64,000 nucleotides of DNA from positions 1,984,864 to 2,048,863 of the forward strand of contig JANAVB010012195.1 of the NCBI GenBank assembly GCA_029216955.1. Direction: 5' to 3'. Under the pieces are notes generated by a model. The model saw nothing but the letters and a program-made list of their open reading frames with translations, made no database searches and was not told where the DNA came from. This document shows, one piece after another, positions 31,366 to 43,702 of this stretch. Within the stretch, counting starts at the first letter, position 1, and each line of letters starts with the position of its first letter. The position numbers and the translations under genes are program-made. This stretch comes from Iris pallida. Its lineage: Eukaryota; Streptophyta; Magnoliopsida; Asparagales; Iridaceae.

Positions 31366-32325
31366 ATGGCTGAAGATCGGTCGCCTACAGAAGATCAATC
31401 TGTCAATGAAGATCCTCCAGAAGAGCAACCTTTGAAGATTAAAGTCAAATGTCGAATCCAACCCCGACATGTCAATGATCAACCTCTGATGATCAAGGTT
31501 AAAGGAAGAACTCGAGCTTCATCTGAGGAATCTGTGAAGGTTCCTGTCAAGAGCCAAGTTCAACCTCTCATGATCAAGGTCAAGGGACGTACTTCTCGTA
31601 CGAATGAGCCAGAGCTACTGATCATCAACCTTGCCAAGCCTACGCAGAAGACGGATGATGGTACGTTAATGATCAATCCAAAGCGTAGTAGTCAACTTTT
31701 AAATGATGTAAATATTGATCATTCTGTACTTTCTAATATTAATGAAGATTTCCTTTTGGAGTACATGGCTGTCAAATTTATTGAAAGAATAATTTTATCT
31801 TCTGATGATCAAAGTCATCAATATAAAAATGACATAAATACGGAGGAAACCTTATATATTAATCATAAGAAAAGTTCCTTTCCTCCTCATGTCGATGTTG
31901 GACCTTATGCTAAAAGGTTATTAACATCTTCCCCATATCTTCTTCCTGTAGCCTCATCATCACAAGCTTGTGTAACTTATAGACGTCACGAAGAATCTTA
32001 TTTTGTGATTTCGTCTGATAAGAAAATCAAGCGCCAAATTGTGTTTGGCCTGGCTAGAAATATCTCTGTTACTCAGATAGATGATCTCAGAGAGAAAGAT
32101 AAAGGAAGAATCCGAATTGATAAATATAGTCAACAATCTCTTAAGATTATCCAGAATATGGGATATGATTTAAAGACTATGCAAGGTCTTAATCAAGGCA
32201 AAGGTAGACGATTACCATTATATGGTGATCTATTTTACCAGAAAACTCGGTATGGGTTGGGATACGATCCGTCCCACATGTTTAATGAAGATATACAAGA
32301 AGATTTTTCTTCCAGTTCTTCATAA
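31366..32325 (+). pseudogene. Linker with QPLMIKVKGR repeats and second G-patch-like motif
   Basis: Codons 20-85 contain three repeats around QPL(K/M)IKVK(G/C)R and a fourth degenerate one. A Ser/Asn-rich middle follows. About 32145-32285 encodes the second G-patch-like motif (MGYDLKTMQGLNQGKGRRLPL, then RYGLGYDP), complete and in frame. A poly-Ser end and stop (32323) precede an acidic linker to RT. The matching design to 30213-30345 suggests an old internal duplication. Confidence 0.65.
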
Positions 32326-33627
32326 TCCTCAGATTCTGAAGAAATCCAATTCATCGAATCGGATACACCCCACATGTGCAAGGAAGATATGGAAGAAGAA
32401 TGTTCTTCCAATTTTTTACAATCCTCATATTCTGGAGGAGACTATTATGATGAATCTGAGTGTGTATTCTCAGTCAACAGGGTCCAAATCGATGGTGAAT
32501 CTGAGCCATTTGAAAATGACCCTCGGGCACAACAGATGGACACTCAATGGGAGCTTCGTTTTGAACAGCGACAGCAACCTACAGAAGATGAAATTGTTCA
32601 GATTGATGTTGGAGACGGAACTACGTCTAAGCTAATATTTATCAGTAAAAACCTTTCTGAAGATAAAAAAGAAGAGTTGGTACAACTGATTAAAGAATAT
32701 ATTGATATTTTTGCATGGAGTTATGAGGATATGCCGGGTCTAGATCCTAAAGTAGGTACTCATAAACTCAATATTCTTCATAATGCCAAGCTTGTAAAAC
32801 AACAGCAGCGGCGTTTTCGACCAGATATGATGGATGCAATTGAAGCAGAAGTCAAAAACCTGATCACATGTGGCTTTATTCGTGAAGAACAACACCCGGA
32901 CTGGGTTGCCAACATTGTTCCTGTTATGAAGAAGAACGAAAAAGTCCGAGTTTGCATAGATTTTTACGATCTTAAATACAGCTTGTCCAAAAGACGAATT
33001 TCCACTTCCGATTACCGATGTTATGATAGACAATATATGTGGTTTTGAACGCATGTCTTTCATGGACAGATTTTCAGGATACAATCAAATTAAGATACAT
33101 CCAGGAGATGAAAATCATACTGCTTTTCGTACACCCCTTGGGGTTTACTGCTATACAGTTATGCCATTTGGTAAGAAAAATATCAGTGCTACGTGTCAAC
33201 GGGCTATCAGCAACATCTTTCAAGAACATCTACGAAAAACAGTTGAATGTTATGTAGATGACATTACTGTCAAAAGTCGATCAAAAGTTGATCACATTCA
33301 AGACTTGAAGACAGTATTTGAGTTGATGCGTCAACATCAACTGAAGATGAATCCTACTAAGTCTTTCTTAGGGATTTCCAGTGGCAAATTTTTGGGATTT
33401 GTCATCACTTCTCAAGGTATCCATGTTGATCCTGACAAAATCAAAGCGATTCTTGAAATGCGTCCTCCACGCAATCTAAAAGAACTCTGTGGTTTCCAAG
33501 GTTGTATTGCTTATATCAGGAGATTTATATCCAATCTTTCTGGGAGATGTCAACCTTTCTCTCGTCTATTAAAGAAAGGTGTATCATTTGTTTGGGATGA
33601 AGCATGTCAAAAAGCCTTTAATGATAT
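32326..33627 (+). pseudogene. Tat reverse transcriptase, frameshifted and cut by B
   Basis: An acidic N-terminal spacer (32326-32620) is followed by IFAWSYEDMPGLDP (about 32707). RT fingers reach VRVCIDF (about 32947). A single-base shift near 32975 moves the frame; the second part includes SFMDRFSGYNQIKIHP (about 33055), VMPFGKKN (about 33160) and the catalytic YVDD (about 33252-33263). Thumb and connection follow (GIHVDPDKIKAI, about 33418). The frame ends at 33627 against LTR B and continues at 48824 in the same sense once B and its target duplication are removed. Confidence 0.88.
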
Positions 33628-34220
33628 TGTAACACCCAGTTTTTCAGATGAGGGTAATTTTGAAATTTTGTAATTATAATTATTATTTATTGATATTTAT
33701 TTCATATTATGATTTTTGGTGATTCTTAATCATTTTTAAACTATTTAAAATCATGACTTGTGATTTGGTATTTTGTTAAGTGTAACCTTAAAGATAGTTT
33801 GACCTAGAGCCAAGCTATGTGATTAGGGTATTTCATTTATCATTTTTAGTTTGAGGGTATTTTTGTCATTTTTGAATTATTTGAATTTAATATATATTAT
33901 TTGGAATTTAAAATGATTATTTAGAATGGTGTGATTTAAATATTATTTAATTGATTGTCTTGTGTTGTGTTTAGCCCTAACCTAGATTGGACCTAACCTA
34001 GATTAGTCATAGCTAGTCTAGTTAGCCATGGTTAGTATTATTTAGTATGGGTTAGTTGGGTTAAGTCATGACTTGTTAGAAAGGAATAGGTTGCAACTGG
34101 ACTAGAAGGGGAAACCTAGATTTCTAGCCATTGAATAGATTAGATGTGATGAGAGCCCTTGGATTGAATCCCAAAACCCTAACCCTAGCATTTATGGCCA
34201 GCCACCTAGGGATCATCCCC

Positions 34221-34230
34221 CTATTTATAC
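34221..34230 (+). promoter_or_regulatory. TATA-like box of LTR B
   Basis: CTATTTATAC followed by CTCTCTTCC, in the expected U3/R position. Confidence 0.5.
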
Positions 34231-34559
34231 TCTCTTCCATTAGGTTAGCCTCTTTAGGAAATAGCAAGTTTGAAAAAAGAGGTAAATTCCATCTTTAGAA
34301 ATTCATAGAAAATCCATTTTAATTCCTTTTTAATCCAAACAAGTTGCATTAGATCCTAATTCATCTATACTGGCTGTTATATGAGGATTATTCCAGCTTG
34401 GGATCAATTTGGGGAAGTTACTAACAATGAGGAAGATCTAGAAGAGGGCTTTTGCTTGAGGAGTTCTTCAATAGGTAATTGATACTAAAACCTATTAATT
34501 TCCAGTTTTCTTTGCATATAAGGTTAGGTTTAGGAGTCCCCTAACTGTAGGAATTAGTT

Positions 34560-35220
34560 TCGTGTCTTGGTGGACTCATTTCGTGTCCGTATCGGACACC
34601 TATCCAATAGGATACTTAGGTGTTTATAGAAATGCCACATAGGAATTGATTTTCGTATTTTTGAAATGTAATTGTATGGATTTGTAGATCTAGGTGTGTG
34701 TATGAACTTTTGTGAAGGGTGTTATGTATTTTGTGTCGATTTGTGTCGAGTTTTTGGCCTTGGACACGTGCACGAACCCCACGCCTGTGTCCTGTCTATC
34801 GGGGTCTATAACTCACGATACAGGACACTTCGGGACACGAATTTTTGTGTGGAGTGAGGGGCAATGTCTGACATCATGCTTCCAAAATTTAGGAGCAGAT
34901 GGTTGAGTACACGCGACGTAATCGCGCTCGTACTGACACGCGCTATCGTGCGCTGGCGGCTGAAACACGCACATACACGCGCACAAACACGTGTCGTGTC
35001 CACTGTAGACGCATCGTGGACACGTGTCAGGCATGCCAACATGTAGCCCTATCCTAGGCGACCACGTGGGTGTGTGCACGTGACACGAAGTGTCGTGTGT
35101 CGTGTCCTACACGTGTGTGCACTCGTGTACGATGCTGTGCAACACTGGATGCACCCCACGTGTTTGTATCGATGTGGACACGTCCGTGTCCTGATTTTGG
35201 ACACCACAGTACATGTATGA
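34560..35220. repeat. CGTGTC/GACACG-rich block in LTR B
   Basis: CGTGT or ACACG appears dozens of times in both orientations in about 660 bp, without a fixed period. It is a CpG-rich island in an otherwise AT-rich LTR. Confidence 0.7.
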
Positions 35221-36239
35221 CACTAACACACAATAGTTATTAATTACCAACCATTATTAGTGAGTTTTATGTTGGATTTTGGGGTTGAATCATTGAATCT
35301 CTATTGGGCTGAAACCCGACTGATACGCATGTTCAGTTTCTTAATTTCCTGAGTTTAATTCCTTTTGTACTGATTTAAATTAATGATAAATTGTCATATT
35401 GGATCCTGGACACATGTAATAGCTACTGATAGTCTAATTTTTACGTGTTAGATTTGGTTTTACATTTCAAAAAGGGATTTGGATATTGGTTTGGGTTTTC
35501 GAAATGAAGGACTGAATACACAGTCCCTAAATAAAATTTCTGAAATTGATTTCCTCCTCTTTTAAACTGAGTTCAATGTTAAATGCCATGTTAGATTCGA
35601 TTACCTTATGATTTGTTGACTGTAAATTGATTCATGGGGTTTTGGTGTTGTCAAGTATTGGTAAATGGTTTGAATTGGTGTTGGGATGGGTAAATGTGAA
35701 CTGCTTGGTGTTGTCATACTGTTACATGTATCTACACCCATTATAGCTACACACCATGCTCTCATGCATCCACACTACTTAACTGTCATTTGATTTCCTT
35801 AGAACTATCAACTGTTAATTCCTGTTTTAGCTAAATCTGAAATGGTTTGACACACATCACTAATTTTTCCCTTTACTGTTACACATGTACTCTCATTTAC
35901 ACACACCCTCAAAACTGGAAAACCCCTGTCCCTATACACACATTGAATATGGATACTTCCCTAACCTAAATCAGAAAACTGAGATTGCAATGACTGTCAA
36001 CTGAGAACCCCTGAATGACCCTTCCACACTGAGTTTCCTGAGAATGAATGGCAAATCCATATTGAACTTTGAACTGTTTTGTATTAACTTGGAAATTGAT
36101 TCCTGAGATTACTTGCTTAGCACTGTCACTTGGTTTGATTCCTGAGACAAACCTGGGATTCATTCCTAAATCTGAGATGGACATATGTTAACCCACATCT
36201 CACACTACAAATTCCTAGAAACAGTCACTGTTTTCATCC

Positions 36240-36760
36240 CTAAACGCACACACACACACACACACCTGACTATGCACTTTCCTGTCACACCTATACACCC
36301 AGTCACACATATTCATCCACAGGTTCCTTTTTATTTCCTGTCACCTACATCACACACACATTAGCTCACAGTTCACTCTTCACACTCACACACACATTGT
36401 ACACACACATATCACTGATTTCAGTTCACCCTCACACTCCTTACACTGTCACACACAATCATTCACTCTCACATTGCTACCACATGTTACACACACACAT
36501 GGTTTATTCATTCACACACACACTCATTGTTCTGTGCACCTCATGCACACACTTGTTAGTCTTCCTACCTCTCTCTCTATGCATATATGTAATGTATATA
36601 TATAGTTAATATATATATAATGTAGGTAGCCTATATACATATATATGTGATGATGCCTATATGTATAATAATGTATAATGTGTATAATGTATATAATGTG
36701 TTATGTATATATGTAGGTATACCTATATGTGAGTATCATGGATATATCTATATGTGAGAT
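36240..36760. repeat. CA-rich then TA-rich simple sequence in LTR B
   Basis: A (CA)n run is followed by ACACAC-rich, TCAC-rich sequence to 36560 and then TATATA/TGTATA-rich sequence to about 36760. Confidence 0.85.
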
Positions 36761-38224
36761 GTTGAATGCCTTATGTAGATGTATATATGTATTATATGTG
36801 TTTGGCATATAGCCAAGTGTGGATTCCAAGTGTAGGCCTAGATGCATAGAATATAGGTTTGTTGTGATGTTGGTTTAACATTGTATTAATAGGACCTAGA
36901 ATAGCTTAGTTAGACTTGTTAGATCTAGTGTAACCTAGTTTAGACCTAGAATGGATAGTTTGACCTAGTTTGACTTCTAGGGTTGACCAGAGTTGACCAA
37001 GAGTTGACTTTGGCCTAGATTGACCTAGATTCATGTAGAATACATTAAATTGTATCTTGTTATCATTTTAGACTTGTTGTGACTTATGCTGTTCTGATTA
37101 GGAGCCAGACACCTCTCTTCGGACAGTACATTTCTCTCGAACACTCAGATAGCAGGCGAGTACATTTTCTGATCATTTTATATCATGTTAGAATTATTTT
37201 CCTGCTTTAGATTACTTTACTTGATGCTGTCACGTTGGTAACACGGATTAGTACTATATAGATCCTTTCTTGAGATGTTATCCCCTCAGGGAGCATCGGA
37301 TACTACATGTTCAGTGCGTTTCACTTACATTGTGTATCACTATGCTTCATGGTTCATTGGTCACTTGTGACATGTACTCTCATGATCACAGAGTCTTCCT
37401 TGAATCACCCATTTATGGGCATTCCTAGAATCACCCATTTTTGGGCCTACCATGTATCACCCCTTGTGGGATATTGTATGGATCGTAACATAATCTGGCT
37501 GGATCATTATATATTGATTGGGGTACGGGGGAGTAGAAGTAGACATGTGAATAATATCCAAGTAGTGTAGTTCCTAGAATCACTCCATAGTATAGTTCCC
37601 AGAATCTCCTATGCCATTCACATGTCTATATTGTACTCTGACTCACTAGCCACTGTTAGTCCTCTATTTATAGTAGATATTTCTATTACAGTTCTTTCTC
37701 TGTTTACATTCTGTACTTTCTTTCAGTTTCCTGTATCTTACTCTACTACATGCTTATATTTCTAACCTGCTATGATCTGTTGAGATATATTGTGCTCATT
37801 CCTGTCCTGACTGGACCCGTTGAAAATATTACAGAGGACGAGGAGGAGGCCTGTGTGGATACCTTCTATAGGACAGCCCTAGACGACACTTGTGAGCTGG
37901 ACTCTCAGGAGGACCCAGCTCTAGCTGATGACATTACCCCTACTGCCTAGACTAGTTTAGTTAGACTTTATCTTACTTATGTTGTCTTGGGACTAGTCTA
38001 GGTTTTACTATTTTTGTCATTTGAGATCTGGATTGTATATATTCTTTCATACTCTGTAGTTGAGACTTGTATTTCTGGATATTTGCTGAGTTGTTATCTT
38101 AGACACTTAGATTCTTCTGATCATCTGTATTTCATTTGAGTTCTATTTCATATCGTGCTTCTTCTTCCTTAGTTGTGATTGAGTTTACATTCTGCTATGT
38201 CACCCCCATTCGGGGAGTATAAAC

Positions 38225-40349
38225 TGTCACGCCCCGATCCGGGAAATCGCTCGTCCTCGCTAGATTTCACCCGAATCATCGCCCTCGCTGGGGCGTGATG
38301 CCGTACGAGCCTGGAGTTGCGCTCGTACAAGGCAAGTTAACAGTTCACATAGTGTTTATCCCAAATTGATAACATAAGCAGCGGAAGGAAAATAGAGTAT
38401 GACATAAGAATCTCTTTTATTGATAACGAAATAAAGATTACAAAGGCTCTGAATAGCCCAACATATATGCCAATTGGCTACAATGCTCATGATCTCTCAA
38501 GTTCACAAAGGATTATATTGTTCCATACATTATGCCTCTTTATAGCCACCAAGTAGTCTTCGGCCGAACATTTCCATGTCACAAGTCCGAACGCCTATGC
38601 GGTAGCTCCTCTTGAACGCCAAGGACTCCATGCCTCGGCACGTCCAAGCCAAGCCCCGACCCGATCTTAACCTGAGCCTGCACATAAACTAGTGGGGGAT
38701 TAGTGCTTTCGTCCTCACTTCGCACTGATCAAGACCCGCTCGCACCCAAACCAAACACTTAATCATTTAGTGAAACATGCATCTTAATTGGTGATCTTTC
38801 TATTTAGCCTTAGGATCAGTTTCATAGCAATACGTAAACATAGCATATTATCATAAATGTGTCCCATATTGTGTCCCTGCGGTAGATACAGTCAGACATA
38901 ATATGAATATAAACATAGTGCCATATTGCCTAGCCTGCACGGGTTAGAACTTAACATAGAATCATATCATTCACGCAACAACCAACCATAAACTTAGACC
39001 AAGCATAAGGGTCGCAGGCCCTGCGCCTGCACCCAACTCTCATCTCAGCCCACCGGCCCTATCTATATGAAGGTCACGGTGTTTCGTACCATAATGGACT
39101 TGGCATATCTTATGTGTAAGCCTACGATCACTTCGATACGGGTTGCTAGCCCAGTATTCGAAGGATCCCAAACTTACGGATATCATAGCTTATCACAGCA
39201 CTGGACGGTCGCAATCCGTCCGAATGTTGTGTACCATAAATACCACACATAATTCCCTCCTAAGTTGAACGGTCCCGGTGCCCCGGCGTAACCGTCCGAG
39301 GGAAGCCGCACCCGTGCACGGGCAATCTGAGTCCATTGACCATGCAATACGTACCATAGCATACAAGTTCTATCATTCCAATCCATCTCGTATTCCATAA
39401 ACATAGTCCCACTCCATAAGAGTATTCGCGTCTCATAAACATAATCTACCATCCATATAGGGAGCTCCGTCGGCGTTATGCCCCAACACATCTATATTGA
39501 TGCACGACGTCCAACGGCTTAGTCGTCTCGTACTCATATTCAACGCATCCCGTTCATAATGTTATTCGCAAAGCCTACTTTCGTATTTACTTAGTCATTT
39601 CCTAGCTTCCGTGCGCGAGGGCATGCTCAACGCCATAATCCATGTTCTACGCCTAGTGTTCAAGGTTCTCGGAGACGTGCATATAATGCACATCTCGATA
39701 TCATCTTTCAATGTTCTACCATCATTGCCCTACCGTGACCCGTACACTTGATGCACGTCGCTTCAATTGTTCGATTGTTCAATGTTCTACCTTAGTGTTT
39801 AACGCATACTTAGACCTTTCGTCGCCGAGCCACGCACGCTAATTCGATAATATCTTACACATACCATAACATATTTTATTAGACATGAAAGAATAGGGAG
39901 AGAGAGTCAAGAACCCGCCCACCTTAAGCCGATACGCCTTGTCGTTTCGCCGATTGAAGCGTCTCGCTTCCATAATTCGATCGCATGGCTAACTCCCAGA
40001 CTTAGCCATTCCTTTGAACTACTCGGTTGATTTGGCCTATCGCGCCCATGCCACAGTCCGTTGCAAGGCTACGATTTGGTTTCGCGGCCACTTCATTGCA
40101 TAAGGCAAAATGCCGACCTCTTATCGTCCAACGTAAAAGCATAGCCTGCACACCAGATCAACTAAAATTAGCACTTGCTCAACGAGACTTATCTTTTGCC
40201 TCGATTCGATTCATAGATTCCAACCGACTCAAAGCTTACCTTTGGCCAACGTCGCACTTGCATCGATTCGCATCGATACCTCATTGGGTCAACGCAACTC
40301 TTCGAGTCAACGACTCATCATAGTGCACCGTGCGGAGTGGGGCATTACA
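38225..40349 (-). repeat. 3' LTR of C
   Basis: 2125 bp, TG..CA ends on the minus strand. A TATA-like GGCTATAAAGAGG is at 38548-38536 (minus), followed by an AATAAA-like signal near 38416. The terminal stem TCACGCCCC (38227-38235) / GGGGCGTGA (38290-38298) is a perfect 9-bp pair. It aligns with 43935-45355 plus 47972-48698. Confidence 0.88.
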
Positions 40350-40385
40350 TAATATACCACTCAAAATCAGGTTCGTCCTCGAACC
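40350..40385 (-). promoter_or_regulatory. AGGA-loop hairpin and primer tract of C
   Basis: On the minus strand, GGTTCG, AGGA, CGAACC (40385-40370) is a perfect 6-bp stem with a tetraloop, 20 bases before the 3' LTR. It corresponds to 17228-17247 in T and 58965-58982 in A. Confidence 0.6.
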
Positions 40386-41948
40386 GAAACCAACACTTAA
40401 TCCAAGTGCCTCGCTAGATCGTTTCACGATCTCGTGCTATTATCGTTGGAATCATACAACTTAGTTTGGATCATACACATATTTTAGGCGTCCCACCAAT
40501 ATATGTATTTCAGCCAAGCTCAGTTGTAGGATATCGGGACAACTAACAAGCTCAACTTAATCCTCAAGTACCAATCAGTCCGTACTTGACTTAGTCAAAT
40601 CTTAGCGCCTATTCTCAAAATACTTCTCGTATGCATCATCCCATATCATGCGATTCTCTTCCAAACATTTCTGCACATAAGTTGATTCAAACCCGTAACT
40701 TCAATCTCATAAGTTTCTCGTCGGCCACCTAACACTCGCAGTGCATCGAGTCATTGCGCATCCGATCACAACAATTCTTCGCAACGCCTATTCGCCCAAC
40801 CGTTTCCTATCTCTCGCACAACTCGAGTCCTTCATCAAATCATTCATAACATTTGGCCTTAATGACATGGACTAAGTCCAACATGTCCAACTTTCCTTGC
40901 CAACAATCCGTACTATGCATCGCACTCAACTATCCAACACGATCCATGTTCTCGAACCATATACGTATCGCGTCTGGGATACCCCCGCTAGGTAACTTAT
41001 CCAGACATCATGCTTAATCTCTCCCGACACAAGAGGTCAACTTGAGTCTACGATGCTCAAAGGCAATAATCTTTCTCACCCAAGGTCTCTTACGATACGC
41101 TCATCCCTGATTCTCGACCGAGTACGAATCCTTTACTCAATTCTCGAATCAATCCCGACTAGCTCATTTCGTAACATAGATAGCGCGCTCAATGCACATA
41201 GCCTAACCGTTACTCAAATCGATCTACGACACAACTCTTAGGGTCGTTCTACTATCCGTCGCTCTCGCGCATTGCCAAATTCTTGTAATTGCCTTACCGC
41301 ATCACTATACTAGGCACGTTCCTCAACATATACTCGATCGTCGACCAATCAAGTCTACTTACGTACTCATTCGATCGATAGAAATTTTCTAACCATATCG
41401 ATCTCATTGAAGACTACTCGTTAACTTTCGAAACACGATACTCGCTTACTTAGACTTATCCTCAACATGTACTACCTCATTCCTTATCCTTCTTACGCGA
41501 CTTCTTTAGGGTCATCGTATGGGACTTCAACATTCATTTGATTTGGCAGTCAAGTCTTCTAGGGTCATCTGCCCCGAAACTACGCTCGATAATTGAAGAT
41601 CATCAACGAGGGACAGTTACAACGAACCATGCTATATCCTATCGTGGAGCCAAATCAATTCTCGACAATTTCTATGATACTTATCCGACCGATATACTTT
41701 ACCGATCTACAATTTCTCTACTCCCGCGCAACTGATGCGCCGTTGCTACTCGAATGACTCATGCGCCTGCGCGCCGTTACTATTCGAATCATTCATGCAT
41801 TATCATCGACTATCCTTGCTAGTCGTATGACATCTACTCGCCTCAAGTCCGAGTTTACCTATCCGTGATCATAGCTCGACACATTCTGTATCCATCAAAG
41901 CCATCCTCGAACAACTTTCGCATCAAACCACAAGTCAAATCCGATTTT

Positions 41949-42070
41949 GCCACGCCTTGCAAGTTTGATCATCCTCGCTGGATGAATCACCATACCAGCG
42001 CTCACGCGGAACGATCATCCTAATTTGGCGTGACGCATGTGCGATGCTGGAGTTGCATTCGCATAAGACA
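41949..42070 (-). other. LTR-end-like block inside the C interior
   Basis: It carries CACGCC (41951-41956) and GGCGTG (42027-42032) as a 6-bp stem, plus CATCCTCGCTGGAT and a GATGCTGGAGTTGCATTCGC-type segment. These follow the same order as the terminal 110 bp of the C and E LTRs. F has the counterpart at about 63340-63440. Confidence 0.6.
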
Positions 42071-43455
42071 AAAATGTCAACATAGTGGTTATCCACGAAT
42101 CAATCCAGACACTTTCGATTTCATCCGAGTAACGTCCGTCCACTCTTAAATTTTCTGAAGCACTCCTATTATTATCATCTCAATTGCCATAACTTAACTT
42201 GCATCTTATTCATTCAACAACAATGCTTAACATAATTTTCGTTCATTCGATCAGAGTATCCCCGAGTTATTGCATATCGTCTTTGATACGCCTCAATACC
42301 ATCGTCGATATGCATAACTTGAACATCTTCCTCTCTCATAAGCTCAAACACGTTGCAATCATTGCCATTATCCAAACTCGAATACGAATCAAGTCTTGTA
42401 CACATCAAGATTCATTCCGTTATAACTAACTACCATACTCGCGACACAATTTCTAATTCTTTATCCATTCTCATATCCCTAACCCGCACTTTCCGATCGT
42501 GCTACTGGCTCATCGTGCTAACCCAATTTTGTTTGCACGATTTCTTCGTACCTACTCAATGTAAATTCGACCGAGTCGACCATTTCCTCAATTGTAACAT
42601 TCTTCGTTATGCTCAGCCTATCGTTCGACTTACACTTAACGAATCCTTGTCCGACGTATCCTTCGTGGATATGACTTCGCACATAATCTTTTGACTCAAT
42701 TCACCGACGCATACTTGCATCGACTTCTATCAAGTCATTCCCACTCGAGTCTCGGTACTATTTCGTCCGTTGAGGACAAACATATCGTAACAACATAATC
42801 ATCTCGACGAAATCTATCGTAAGTCACCAAGCGGCTTAACATAGCTATCGCTAAGTGGTATTCGATATACCACTCAGGATCGAGCCTATCGTTATCGATA
42901 TAATACTTCGCTACACTTGCTCGCATAATTGGTATTGCATATACCACTCAAAATCGAGTCATTATTCGACATCACATTCCGCATAGGTCCGACATCGATT
43001 CCTTAATCAACTATCCCGTATGGCGATCCTTTCGATCCCAGCTCTAGCGTTCGCTCAAGTTTGACACGCATTCACTCTAACCATATCTTGGCGATCATAT
43101 CGATCACACCCGCAACATTCACTTATTCACCTCTCAACGCGACATACGGCCAACATAAACGTTCGCCTACTCAACTCGACTTAGCGACCAACTCGACCCG
43201 TTACTATTGCATCCGCGATCTTCCAATCTCACTCATTGTAACTCGTGCAACAACTCATTCTCGATACTTAAGATCTTTACTCATTCCTGTGCAACATATC
43301 ACTATCCATCCGCATAGCCATGCAACACGCATCATACCATATCGACTCGTTGTACCGATGCAACGAACGATTCACGACTTGCTGTACTCCGTGCAACCGA
43401 CAACACATAATTGTTCGTATAGCAACATAACACGCATCGCCTCACATATCGACCC

Positions 43456-43702
43456 GTTGTACTTGGTGCAACCAACAACACATATCTTCTCGCACTTCGT
43501 GCGACCAATAATACATACTCCTCGCACTTCGTGTGACCGACAACACATAACTCCTCGCACTTCATACGACCAACAGTATGCATACCATTGCACTTCATGC
43601 AACCAACATCACCATATTCATTGTACTTCGTACAATCAACGACTCACAACTTTCTTGTACTTCGAAAACCATAATCTCATAATCCGTTGCACTTCGTGCA
43701 AC
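43456..43702 (-). repeat. 33-bp-period array of covarying hairpins in the C leader
   Basis: Eight units start near 43456, 43490, 43522, 43555, 43588, 43620, 43656 and 43686. Each centres on a triloop (TTC on +, GAA on the element strand). Perfect stems include TCGCAC/GTGCGA (43490-43504), ATTGTAC/GTACAAT (43620-43636) and GTTGCAC/GTGCAAC (43686-43702). Units differ by paired changes on both sides of the stem. The array lies about 220-460 bases after the primer site. Two more degenerate relatives occur near 43349 and 43381. Confidence 0.8.

Larger units (their letters stand above)
33628..38224 (+). repeat. Main part of LTR B: promoter, CGTGT-rich block, CA/TA repeats
   Basis: U3 runs to a TATA-like CTATTTATAC (34221-34230). 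About 34560-35220 is dense in CGTGTC/GACACG hexamers and CpG. About 35740-36560 is rich in ACAC, with a (CA)n run at 36247-36266. About 36580-36760 is TATATA-rich. About 36880-37040 repeats GACCTAG/GTTGACC phrases. 37390-37470 has a three-fold ATCACCC repeat. No gene is supported; a 66-codon frame at 37750-37950 has an acidic end but no family. The remaining 115 bp are at 48704-48818. Confidence 0.75.

Noticed and set aside
43456..43702. CRISPR-like look of a 33-bp-period array
   Set aside because: The repeats are degenerate palindromes without separate spacers, in a plant retrotransposon leader.
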